A program made the translations under genes and the position numbers. The notes below the pieces were generated by a model. That model was not told the origin of the DNA and did no database searches. It worked only from the letters and a program-made list of their open reading frames with translations. DNA of 8,761 nt from UMGS1071 sp045638545 (GTDB taxonomy: Bacteria; Bacillota; Clostridia; Oscillospirales; Acutalibacteraceae): positions 1 through 8,761 of the forward strand of contig JAZUBL010000005.1 in the NCBI GenBank assembly GCA_045638545.1. The letters run 5' to 3'. This document shows, in pieces, positions 1-6,286 of this stretch. Every line of letters begins with the position of its first letter. Position 1 is the first letter of the stretch.

Positions 1-2571
1 TTTTCCTGTTTTGCTTATGATGCAGACGGCAAAGCACTGCAGGGATTCTGGGATGAAGAAGACGGTCAGTGGTATCTCTTTGTTCCGTCTACTGTATCTC
101 TTACAGATCTGAAGCTGCATTTCACAGGCAGTGTAGAAACAGCTTCTGCAGGTGAACTGGACAAGGATGCAGGTATTGTGGCAGGTGCTTTTGCGCAGTC
201 CGGTGACAAACTGGAGCTGACCAACGCAGACGGTGAAATCAGTACTGTACTGGTATATCAGTCTGATCTTCCAAGCGTTTATATTGATCTGGAAGGCACC
301 ACACTGGAAACGATCCACCAGGATAAAGATGAAAAGTATAAGACAAACAGTGTTTATATTGCAGATCCAAACGGCGAATATGACCTGGCTGTGACCGATA
401 ACGTAGAAGTAAAAGGCCGCGGCAACTCCACCTGGAGACTGTACGAGAAGAAGGGCTATCAGATTAAATTTGATTCCAAGACTTCTGTACTTGGTATGGG
501 TAAGGCAAAGAAATGGGTTCTCCTTGCCAATGCCGGCGATGACAGCATGATGCGCACAAAGCTGGTATATGAAATGGCAGACAAGCTTGGAATGGCTTAT
601 GTGCCATCCTTTGAATATGTAGATCTGTGGATCGAAGGGGAGTACCGCGGTACTTATATTCTGGGTGAAAAGGTTGAGCCGGGCAGCACCAGACTGGACC
701 TTCAGAATGATTCCGGCGCGCTCTTTGAACATGATGAAGCATTTTATGCAGAAGAAGATTACTGGTTCTTCAGCAAAATGTTCCAGAGACATTTTGTTAT
801 GAAAGAAATTGTGGAAGAAGAGGATGACCTGATTGCAGATGCAATGGCAGATTTTGAAGCAGCAGTAGATAAACTGGCTGCATATCTGTATTCCACACCT
901 TCCAACGACGTAACGCTGGAAAAACTTTCTGAAATGATCGACGTGGACTCTTTTATCAAGTACTATCTGATCAACGAGTATACGCTGAACAGAGAGTCTT
1001 TCAATACAAGCTTCTACTGGTATAAAGATGGTCCGGATGATGTGATTCATCTTGGCCCAATCTGGGATTTTGACACTTGCATGGGCAACGATGGCCAGCC
1101 ATATACAGCAAGCTATGGTACAGAGCACTTCATGTTCCGTTATCTGCTGGCTGTACCGGCCTTTAACGCACGTACACAGGAATTACTGGAAACATATCGT
1201 GCAGACCTGGAAAGCATGACAGAGAACGTAGATGTGATCAAAGCAAAGATTGAAGATTCTGCAGCAATGAACTATCTGCGCTGGAATGTGCTGGGCAAGA
1301 CAAATCCTAAGGGCGGCACTGATTTTCATAACACTTATGATGAAGCAGTGCAGTTTGTAAAAGAATGGCTGCAGGGCAGAGAAACTGCGTTTTCTGTTGG
1401 CCAGTGCAGCGTAACAGCAACCGTGATCAGTGAAGACTGCCAGTATATGGACATCAGCTTTGAAGATGAGCAGGAGCATGAAAGCATTCTCTTTGCTGTA
1501 TGGTGCCTCAACGGCGGGCAGGATGACCTTGGCTGGTACTCCGCAAAGCAGGATGAAAACGGCGTATGGCGCTGCAGAGTCGATCTGGGTAACCACAACA
1601 GTGCAGGTATGTACTATGTTGATACTTATGCAGGCAGTGAGCGCAAGCTGATTTCTGACGGCCGCAACTATGTACCGGCAGCAGCTACAGCAAGATACCC
1701 GATTGAGACAAGCCTCTCTGAGGATGGCACAATGCTGACCGTTACAATGACAGATACAGAAGAAAATCTGTCTGCAGTTCGTTTTGGCATTTGGGGATAT
1801 GCGGCCGGTCAGGAAGAATCCCTCAAGTGGATTATTGCAGAGCGTAATGCAGACAACCTGTGGAGCATTACAGTTCCTGTTTGCAGATTTAATCTGACAG
1901 CGGGGGATATTCTGACAGTCCACGCATACGGTACAGAAGATGGGGAAGAGAAGTTTGTGAATACTGCTTCCAGAGCAGTGAAAACAGCTGTGCCGCATAC
2001 ATATGACGCATCCGGCGTCTGTGCTTCCTGCGGCGCTGTAAACGGTGAGGTAGAAACCATTGCCTCAACACCGATGTTCCGTCTCTACAATCCAAACTCT
2101 GGTGAGCATTTCTATACCGGCAGTGAGGAAGAGCGCAATATGCTGACAGATTTAGGCTGGCAGTATGAAGGCGTAGCTTGGCACGCACCAATTTTTGAGG
2201 GTGCCCCTGTTTACCGTGTGTATAATCCAAACTCCGGTGACCATCATTACACCATGAGCAAGGAAGAAGTTGATAACCTGACAGCAATTGGATGGCAGTA
2301 CGAAGGTGTTTGCTGGAACTCTGCTTATGAGGGCAGCGAGCAGTATCGTCTGTACAATCCAAATGCAGATCTGGGCAGCCACCACTATACCAGCAGCGTG
2401 GAAGAACGTGAGTACCTGGTAAGCCTTGGCTGGATCCACGAAGGAACCGGCTGGCTTGGTGTTGTTGCGAAAGCAGCTGAACTGAAAAATGAACCAATGA
2501 TTCCTGACGAAACAACTCTTTGCGTTGGCATTGATGCTCGTGTAATGTCCGGTCTGCTTTCTGTTCGATAA
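1..2571 (+). CDS. CotH-family kinase-like exported protein with GBS/Bsp-like and DUF5648-type repeats (5' partial)
   Basis: The frame is open from base 1 to TAA at 2569-2571, giving 856 visible residues; the start and any signal peptide lie upstream. A GTG at 178 is in frame but is not the start, because same-style sequence precedes it. The CotH domain spans about nt 265-1392: GRGNSTW (415-435), KKGYQIKF, KKWVLLAN, a YRGTYILGEK segment, KYYLINEYTLNRESFN, and LGPIWDFD near 1051-1074, whose two Asp match the metal-binding DFD of CotH kinases. Two GBS/Bsp-like repeats follow (1408-1983), then a HTYDASGVCASCG mini-motif (1996-2034), then three YNPNSGxHxYT repeats (2074-2457) and a 36-residue tail. 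B. subtilis CotH phosphorylates spore-coat proteins; the substrate here is unknown. The extra modules point to a cell-surface or secreted location, by inference. No LPxTG anchor is visible. The gene ends at its own terminator. The CotH assignment is firm and the biological role is open. Confidence 0.9.
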   Translation, partial: FSCFAYDADGKALQGFWDEEDGQWYLFVPSTVSLTDLKLHFTGSVETASAGELDKDAGIVAGAFAQSGDKLELTNADGEISTVLVYQSDLPSVYIDLEGTTLETIHQDKDEKYKTNSVYIADPNGEYDLAVTDNVEVKGRGNSTWRLYEKKGYQIKFDSKTSVLGMGKAKKWVLLANAGDDSMMRTKLVYEMADKLGMAYVPSFEYVDLWIEGEYRGTYILGEKVEPGSTRLDLQNDSGALFEHDEAFYAEEDYWFFSKMFQRHFVMKEIVEEEDDLIADAMADFEAAVDKLAAYLYSTPSNDVTLEKLSEMIDVDSFIKYYLINEYTLNRESFNTSFYWYKDGPDDVIHLGPIWDFDTCMGNDGQPYTASYGTEHFMFRYLLAVPAFNARTQELLETYRADLESMTENVDVIKAKIEDSAAMNYLRWNVLGKTNPKGGTDFHNTYDEAVQFVKEWLQGRETAFSVGQCSVTATVISEDCQYMDISFEDEQEHESILFAVWCLNGGQDDLGWYSAKQDENGVWRCRVDLGNHNSAGMYYVDTYAGSERKLISDGRNYVPAAATARYPIETSLSEDGTMLTVTMTDTEENLSAVRFGIWGYAAGQEESLKWIIAERNADNLWSITVPVCRFNLTAGDILTVHAYGTEDGEEKFVNTASRAVKTAVPHTYDASGVCASCGAVNGEVETIASTPMFRLYNPNSGEHFYTGSEEERNMLTDLGWQYEGVAWHAPIFEGAPVYRVYNPNSGDHHYTMSKEEVDNLTAIGWQYEGVCWNSAYEGSEQYRLYNPNADLGSHHYTSSVEEREYLVSLGWIHEGTGWLGVVAKAAELKNEPMIPDETTLCVGIDARVMSGLLSVR
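1408..1983 (+). repeat. Two tandem GBS/Bsp-like protein repeats
   Basis: Two beta-rich modules of about 80-95 residues follow the CotH domain. Copy 1 (about 1408-1653) carries the family-like pattern FAVWCLNGGQDDLGWY, a GVWRCRVDL strand, then NH..G.YYVDTYA. Copy 2 (about 1702-1983) carries RFGIWGYAAGQEESLKW, LWSITVPVCRF and ILTVHAYG. The order of hydrophobic, W.-.GQ(D/E), and final xVxxY segments resembles the GBS_Bsp-like repeats found in Gram-positive surface proteins and cell-wall hydrolases. Copy 2 is more divergent. The match is from memory of the family pattern, not from a profile search. Confidence 0.6.
2074..2457 (+). repeat. Three DUF5648-type YNPNSGxHxYT protein repeats
   Basis: Three repeats of about 45 residues each share the pattern YR(L/V)YNPN(S)G(E/D)H.YT, then (E)E...L...GW.(Y/H)EG..W. 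They start near 2074, 2209 and 2344. The third copy has two extra residues (YNPNADLGSHHYT in place of YNPNSGDHHYT). Such repeats are common at the C-terminus of secreted proteins in gut Firmicutes and actinobacteria, often beside cell-wall or glycan-active domains; a binding role is inferred. The DNA of copies 1 and 2 is also similar around the YNPNSG core, consistent with tandem duplication. Confidence 0.8.
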
Positions 2572-2591
2572 TCTGAATATGAGAAGATAGT

Positions 2592-2626
2592 AAAAAACCT
2601 CGGAGAAATCCGAGGTTTTTCTGTTT
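2592..2626 (+). terminator. Rho-independent terminator of the CotH-family gene
   Basis: The 11-base arm AAAAACCTCGG (2593-2603) pairs with CCGAGGTTTTT (2610-2620) around a 6-base loop. It starts 21 bases after the stop codon. The T-run, continued by CTGTTTTT, gives the U-tract. A-rich sequence on the 5' side means it could also act on the opposite strand. Confidence 0.9.
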
Positions 2627-2669
2627 TTATGAAAGATACGGTAAAAATTGTCCATGATAATAGTGGATG

Positions 2670-2698
2670 TTGAAAATCATTCTTTTGTGTGCTATAAT
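2670..2698 (+). promoter_or_regulatory. Extended -10 sigma-A promoter of the AmsE-like glycosyltransferase gene
   Basis: The -35 box TTGAAA (2670-2675) and perfect -10 box TATAAT (2693-2698) are 17 bases apart, and TGC directly before the -10 box gives an extended -10 element. Transcription should start near 2705, leaving a leader of about 110 bases. A TACAA-TT-TTGTA dyad at 2709-2720 lies just downstream of the predicted start and could be a regulator site, though it may be chance in AT-rich DNA. Confidence 0.85.
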
Positions 2699-2752
2699 GT
2701 AAAATAACTACAATTTTGTAATAAAATAAGAGAAAACGGACGATTAGAACGC

Positions 2753-2791
2753 GGAGAAGGCCGAAGATGGACGGGATTTAATACTTCGGTC
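2753..2791 (+). promoter_or_regulatory. Leader mini-ORF (four codons) enclosed in a hairpin
   Basis: GGAGAAGG (2753-2760), a strong ribosome binding site, lies 6 bases before ATG at 2767. That ATG opens a frame of only four codons (MDGI) ending at TAA 2779-2781. The same stretch can fold: GGCCGAAG (2759-2766) pairs with CTTCGGTC (2784-2791), 8 pairs with one G-U, around a 17-base loop that holds the mini-ORF. Ribosome binding and hairpin formation would exclude each other. There is no U-run after the stem, so it is not a terminator. A role in controlling the downstream glycosyltransferase is inferred only. Confidence 0.4.
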
Positions 2792-2817
2792 AGAGATGAT
2801 GAGAGGCTTTGTAAAAT

Positions 2818-3663
2818 ATGTTGGAAAATTACAGCGTGTTGATGTCTGTGTACGCGAAGGAGCAGCCGGAATTTTTACGGCTAAGCACCGAAAGTATACT
2901 GACACAGACAGTAAAAACGAATGATTTTGTTCTGGTATGTGACGGGCCGCTGACACCGGAGCTGGATGCGATTGTTGCAGAACTGCAGGAGAAATACGGT
3001 GATCTGTTTCATGTGATCCGTTTGGAGACCAATCAGGGATTGGCTCATGCATTGAACCGCGGTCTGCGGGAATGTAAAAATGAGTTGGTTGCCCGAATGG
3101 ACTCTGATGACATCGCTGTGCCGAATCGCTGCGAGATGCAGCTTCGCAAATTTGCGGAACATCCGGAATTAGGCATCGTCGGCGGCGCAGTCGATGAATT
3201 TGAAGATACCCCGTCTAATGTAGTCTCTCATAAACGTATGCCGGAAACACACGTTGAAATCCTGCGCTATGCAAAAACACGAAGTCCGTTTAACCATCCA
3301 ACTGTTATGTACCGCAAGTCTGTCATTCTCAATACCGGCAGTTATCCGGATTATATTTTCCACGAGGACTATGCGCTGTGGGCAAATCTGCTGCTGAAAG
3401 GCGTAAAAGGCTATAACCTGCAGCAGACATTGTGTAATATGCGTGTTAACAGCGGTTTCTATGACCGCCGCGGCGGTTTCTCCTATCTGAAGATGGGGAT
3501 CCGTCTGCGCAAGCATTTATATCACATGGGGCTGTATTCTTTCTGGAATTACATTTCGGTTGTCAGTGTTCTGACAGTTTCCTGTCTGCTGCCGCGCGCT
3601 ATTCGAAAGAAGATTTATCTGACTGTTCTGCGTGAAAAACGGGACAATAAAAATAAAAAATAA
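2818..3663 (+). CDS. Family 2 glycosyltransferase, AmsE-like
   Basis: This 281-residue protein is a GT-A fold (GT2) glycosyltransferase that moves a sugar from a nucleotide donor to a growing surface polysaccharide on the cytoplasmic side of the membrane. Visible features in order: first beta strand YSVLMSVY (5-12), nucleotide-binding region LVCDGP (39-44), NQGLAHALNRGL (72-83), the metal-binding DXD-type motif DSDD (95-98), the acceptor-side motif HEDY (182-185) with the likely catalytic acid pair, and a hydrophobic C-terminal stretch (about 241-260) followed by a basic tail that may hold it at the membrane. The closest family known to me is AmsE of amylovoran synthesis. ATG 2818 is preceded by GAGAGG (2801-2806) and an in-frame TAA at 2812, so the start is fixed. 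It is a single-gene unit with its own promoter and terminator, convergent to the rhamnose operon. Donor and acceptor cannot be read from sequence. Confidence 0.9.
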   Translation: MLENYSVLMSVYAKEQPEFLRLSTESILTQTVKTNDFVLVCDGPLTPELDAIVAELQEKYGDLFHVIRLETNQGLAHALNRGLRECKNELVARMDSDDIAVPNRCEMQLRKFAEHPELGIVGGAVDEFEDTPSNVVSHKRMPETHVEILRYAKTRSPFNHPTVMYRKSVILNTGSYPDYIFHEDYALWANLLLKGVKGYNLQQTLCNMRVNSGFYDRRGGFSYLKMGIRLRKHLYHMGLYSFWNYISVVSVLTVSCLLPRAIRKKIYLTVLREKRDNKNKK

Positions 3664-3700
3664 AAGCACCGAAGTTTTTCGCTTCGGTGCTTTTTTGTTT
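3662..3700. terminator. Bidirectional terminator between convergent polysaccharide genes
   Basis: AAAAGCACCGAAG (3662-3674) pairs perfectly with CTTCGGTGCTTTT (3682-3694) around a 7-base loop. On the plus strand it is followed by a T-run and ends the AmsE-like gene, beginning inside its stop codon region. On the minus strand, read from rfbC (stop at 3708), the A-rich sequence before the stem becomes GCTTTTATTTTTTATT, a second U-tract. One hairpin can therefore serve both convergent units. Confidence 0.9.
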
Positions 3701-3707
3701 CAATGTA

Positions 3708-4310
3708 TTAAAACTGGAACGTATCTTCCAGGGCAAGCCATTTCTGGTCTTTGTCGCTGAGGTTCAGCGGTGTGCCGTCAGAGAGGGCATAGCCTTCTGC
3801 AGAAGCACTGCCGTTGTAAACGCCTTCCAGCTCCGGCCATTCAATACCGATGGAAGGATCATTCCATGCAAGGCCGCCTTCATCGCCAGGATGATAGAAG
3901 TCAGTTACCTTGTAGCAGAATTCCGCTGTTTCCGAAAGAACCAGGAAGCCGTGGGCAAAGCCTTCAGAGATGTAGAACTGCTTTTTATTTTCTTCAGTCA
4001 GTTCTACGCCGTACCACTTGCCATAGGTTTCGCTGCCGGCACGCAGGTCAACGGCAACGTCAAATACGCGGCCTTTGATCACGCGAACCAGTTTGCCCTG
4101 TGGATATTCCTTCTGGAAATGAAGGCCTCGGAGCACACCCTTTACCGACATACTCTGGTTATCCTGAACGAATACCATATTCAGGCCATTTTCCTGCATA
4201 TCGCGCTGGTTGTATGTTTCCATAAAATAGCCGCGGTTATCGCCGTGAACAGCAGGCTCAATAATATATAAACCCTCAATCGGGCATTTTGTTACTTTGA
4301 TCTGACCCAT
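3708..4310 (-). CDS. rfbC: dTDP-4-dehydrorhamnose 3,5-epimerase (RmlC)
   Basis: The 200-residue cytoplasmic cupin enzyme converts dTDP-4-keto-6-deoxy-D-glucose to dTDP-4-keto-L-rhamnose, the third step of dTDP-L-rhamnose synthesis. Seen: HGDNRGYF (22-29), VFVQDNQSMSVKGVLRGLHFQ (split around 46-66) with catalytic His64, a Lys at 73, the GFAHGFLVL strand (117-125), and Tyr133 in the FCYKVTDFY region. It is longer than the usual 180-185 residues because of about 15-20 residues between the IEWP segment (156-159) and LSDKD (184-188); I believe similar inserts occur in other Clostridia. GGAGA lies directly after the rfbD stop and 5-6 bases before the ATG. It is the last gene of the operon and ends before the shared terminator. 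Confidence 0.96.
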   Translation of the reverse strand: MGQIKVTKCPIEGLYIIEPAVHGDNRGYFMETYNQRDMQENGLNMVFVQDNQSMSVKGVLRGLHFQKEYPQGKLVRVIKGRVFDVAVDLRAGSETYGKWYGVELTEENKKQFYISEGFAHGFLVLSETAEFCYKVTDFYHPGDEGGLAWNDPSIGIEWPELEGVYNGSASAEGYALSDGTPLNLSDKDQKWLALEDTFQF

Positions 4311-4320
4311 AACAATCTCC

Positions 4321-5232
4321 TTATTTATCGATTTCTTTCAGGTAGCGGCGCAGCGCATCCTGCCATGTTGGCAGCGGCTCAAAACCGTTGGCAGCCAGTT
4401 TGGATTTATCCAGTCTGCTGTTAAACGGGCGTGCTGCTTTGGAGAGACCATATTCTTCTGTTGTAACAGGCACAACGTTTGTTGCATAGCCTGCCTGGTG
4501 GAAAATTTCACAGGTGAAATCGTACCAGGAAATGTAGCCGCCTTCGTTGGTAGCGTGGTAGAAGCCGTACTTTTCTGTTTCTGCCATATCTACCAGCAGG
4601 CGAGAGAGGTCCAGCGTATAAGTCGGTGTGCCGATCTGATCGTTTACAACACGGACCGTCTCATACTTTTTACCTACGTTCAGCATGGTTTTGATGAAGT
4701 TCTTGCCGTTGAGGCCAAATACCCAGGCGATGCGCACAATGAAGAACTTTTCCAGTGTGTTTGCCACTGCCAGCTCGCCATCCAGTTTTGTCTGGCCATA
4801 TACGTTCAGCGGGCGGAAATCCTTGCAGTCCGGATCCCACGGCTTAGTACCCTGGCCGTCAAACACATAGTCGGTGCTGATGTAGATCATTTTACAGTCC
4901 AGTTTTTTGCAAACGTTGGCAATGTTCTGTGTACCGCCGGCATTTACAAGACGCACAATATCCACCTTATCGTCATCTTCTGCAAGGTCTACGGCAGTCC
5001 ATGCAGCGCAGTGAATTACTACATCTGGCTTCACTTCTGTCAGTACTTTTTCTACGGCCGCCGGATCGGTAATATCCATGGAAACGTAAGGCAGGGAAGC
5101 TACAGCAGAAGTATCCATACCGTTATACTGTGGTGCAATATCGCTGCCAATTGCCTCATAGCCGCGCTTGTGGAGTTCGCTCATTACGTCGTGGCCAAGC
5201 TGGCCGCCAACACCTGTTACAAATACTTTCAT
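4321..5232 (-). CDS. rfbD: dTDP-4-dehydrorhamnose reductase (RmlD)
   Basis: The 303-residue short-chain dehydrogenase uses NAD(P)H to reduce dTDP-4-keto-L-rhamnose to dTDP-L-rhamnose, the last step of the pathway. Seen: N-terminal Rossmann motif GVGGQLG (7-13), HCAAWTAVDLAE (74-85), STDYVFDG (119-126), the catalytic Tyr145-xxx-Lys149 in VYGQTK, RIAWVFG (167-173), and RPFNSRLD (269-275), a signature of the family's C-terminal substrate region. A GAGGAG ribosome binding site (5241-5246) overlaps the TGA stop of rfbB and lies 8 bases before the ATG, so translation of the two genes is probably coupled. Length is normal. An extra stretch at about 34-48 (PQYNGMDTSAV) is not present in the shortest family members. 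Confidence 0.96.
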   Translation of the reverse strand: MKVFVTGVGGQLGHDVMSELHKRGYEAIGSDIAPQYNGMDTSAVASLPYVSMDITDPAAVEKVLTEVKPDVVIHCAAWTAVDLAEDDDKVDIVRLVNAGGTQNIANVCKKLDCKMIYISTDYVFDGQGTKPWDPDCKDFRPLNVYGQTKLDGELAVANTLEKFFIVRIAWVFGLNGKNFIKTMLNVGKKYETVRVVNDQIGTPTYTLDLSRLLVDMAETEKYGFYHATNEGGYISWYDFTCEIFHQAGYATNVVPVTTEEYGLSKAARPFNSRLDKSKLAANGFEPLPTWQDALRRYLKEIDK

Positions 5233-5244
5233 GGTAAACGCTCC

Positions 5245-6264
5245 TCAACGATTGTTGTACATTTTATCGTAGTAGTTTTGGTATTCGCCGGAAATGATAG
5301 TCTCCCACCATTCACGGTTGTCCAGGTACCACTGGATGGTTTTTTGAATGCCGTCTGCGAATTTTGTTTCCGGTAGCCAGCCAAGCTCTGTGTGGATCTT
5401 GGTTGGATCGATGGCATAGCGCATATCGTGACCCTTGCGGTCTGTTACATATGTGATCAGGCTCTCCGGCTTATCCAGCGCTTTGCAGATGATTTTCACG
5501 ATATCGATGTTGCGCATTTCGTTGTGGCCGCCGATGTTATAAACTTCGCCAACCTTACCCTTGTGAAGGATCAGATCAATTGCCTTACAGTGATCTTCTA
5601 CATAGAGCCAGTCGCGCACGTTGAGGCCTTCGCCATAAACAGGCAGCGGCTTGTCGTTGAGTGCATTGGCAATCATCAGTGGGATCAGCTTCTCTGGGAA
5701 ATGGTATGGGCCGTAGTTATTGGAGCAGCGGGAGATGGTTACAGGCAGGCCGTAGGTGCGGTGATATGCCTGTACCAGCAGGTCTGCGCTGGCCTTGGAA
5801 GAGGAGTATGGGGAACTGGTGTGGATCGGTGTTTCTTGTGTCAAGAACAGCTCAGGGCGACCCAGCGGCAGGCCGCCGTATACTTCGTCGGTGGAAACCT
5901 GATGGTAACGGGTGATGCCGTACTTGCGGCAGGCATCCATCAGCACCTGTGTGCCGAGGATGTTGGTCATCAGGAAAATTTCCGGGTTTTCAATGCAGCG
6001 GTCAACGTGGCTTTCTGCCGCAAAGTTAACCACAACATCAGGATGTTCTTCTTCAAAGAGGTTGTAAACGCCTTCTCTGTCACAGATGTCCAGCTTAACA
6101 AAGCGGAAATTCGGGTTGTCCATCACAGGCGCCAGGGTAGAGAGATTACCTGCGTAGGTCAGCTTATCCAGGCAGATGATACGATAATCAGGGTATGTAT
6201 TCAGCATATGGAATACAAAGTTGGAGCCAATAAATCCGGCGCCGCCGGTCACTATAATTGTCAT
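5245..6264 (-). CDS. rfbB: dTDP-glucose 4,6-dehydratase (RmlB)
   Basis: The 339-residue extended short-chain dehydrogenase converts dTDP-D-glucose to dTDP-4-keto-6-deoxy-D-glucose with bound NAD+, the second pathway step. Seen: GGAGFIGSNF (7-16) for NAD+ binding, DKLTYAGN (33-40), FAAESHVDR (81-89), STDEVYG (124-130) with the Asp126-Glu127 dehydratase pair, Tyr153-xxx-Lys157 in SPYSSSKASAD, SRCSNNYGPYHFPEKLIP (178-195), and RDWLYVEDHC (217-226) followed by YNIGG. All catalytic residues are present and the length is typical. The start follows GAGGT (6271-6275) at 6 bases. The gap from rfbA is 22 bases and the next gene begins 12 bases after the stop. Confidence 0.97.
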   Translation of the reverse strand: MTIIVTGGAGFIGSNFVFHMLNTYPDYRIICLDKLTYAGNLSTLAPVMDNPNFRFVKLDICDREGVYNLFEEEHPDVVVNFAAESHVDRCIENPEIFLMTNILGTQVLMDACRKYGITRYHQVSTDEVYGGLPLGRPELFLTQETPIHTSSPYSSSKASADLLVQAYHRTYGLPVTISRCSNNYGPYHFPEKLIPLMIANALNDKPLPVYGEGLNVRDWLYVEDHCKAIDLILHKGKVGEVYNIGGHNEMRNIDIVKIICKALDKPESLITYVTDRKGHDMRYAIDPTKIHTELGWLPETKFADGIQKTIQWYLDNREWWETIISGEYQNYYDKMYNNR

Positions 6265-6286
6265 AGTATTACCTCAATCCGTAGTT

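Noticed and set aside
178..180. GTG as the start codon of the CotH-family gene
   Set aside because: The frame is open back to base 1 with continuous protein-like sequence, there is no ribosome site before it, and no signal peptide follows.
1183..1998. 271-codon open frame on the minus strand opposite the CotH-family gene
   Set aside because: It is very rich in Cys, His and Ile with no recognisable domain, no ribosome site, and lies wholly opposite a gene with clear motifs; it is a codon-bias shadow.
2796..2924. 42-codon frame from ATG 2796 overlapping the start of the AmsE-like gene
   Set aside because: It has no good ribosome site and overlaps the conserved N-terminal strand of the glycosyltransferase in another frame.
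4498..5376. 292-codon open frame on the plus strand opposite rfbD
   Set aside because: It is antisense to intact rfbD with no supporting signal.
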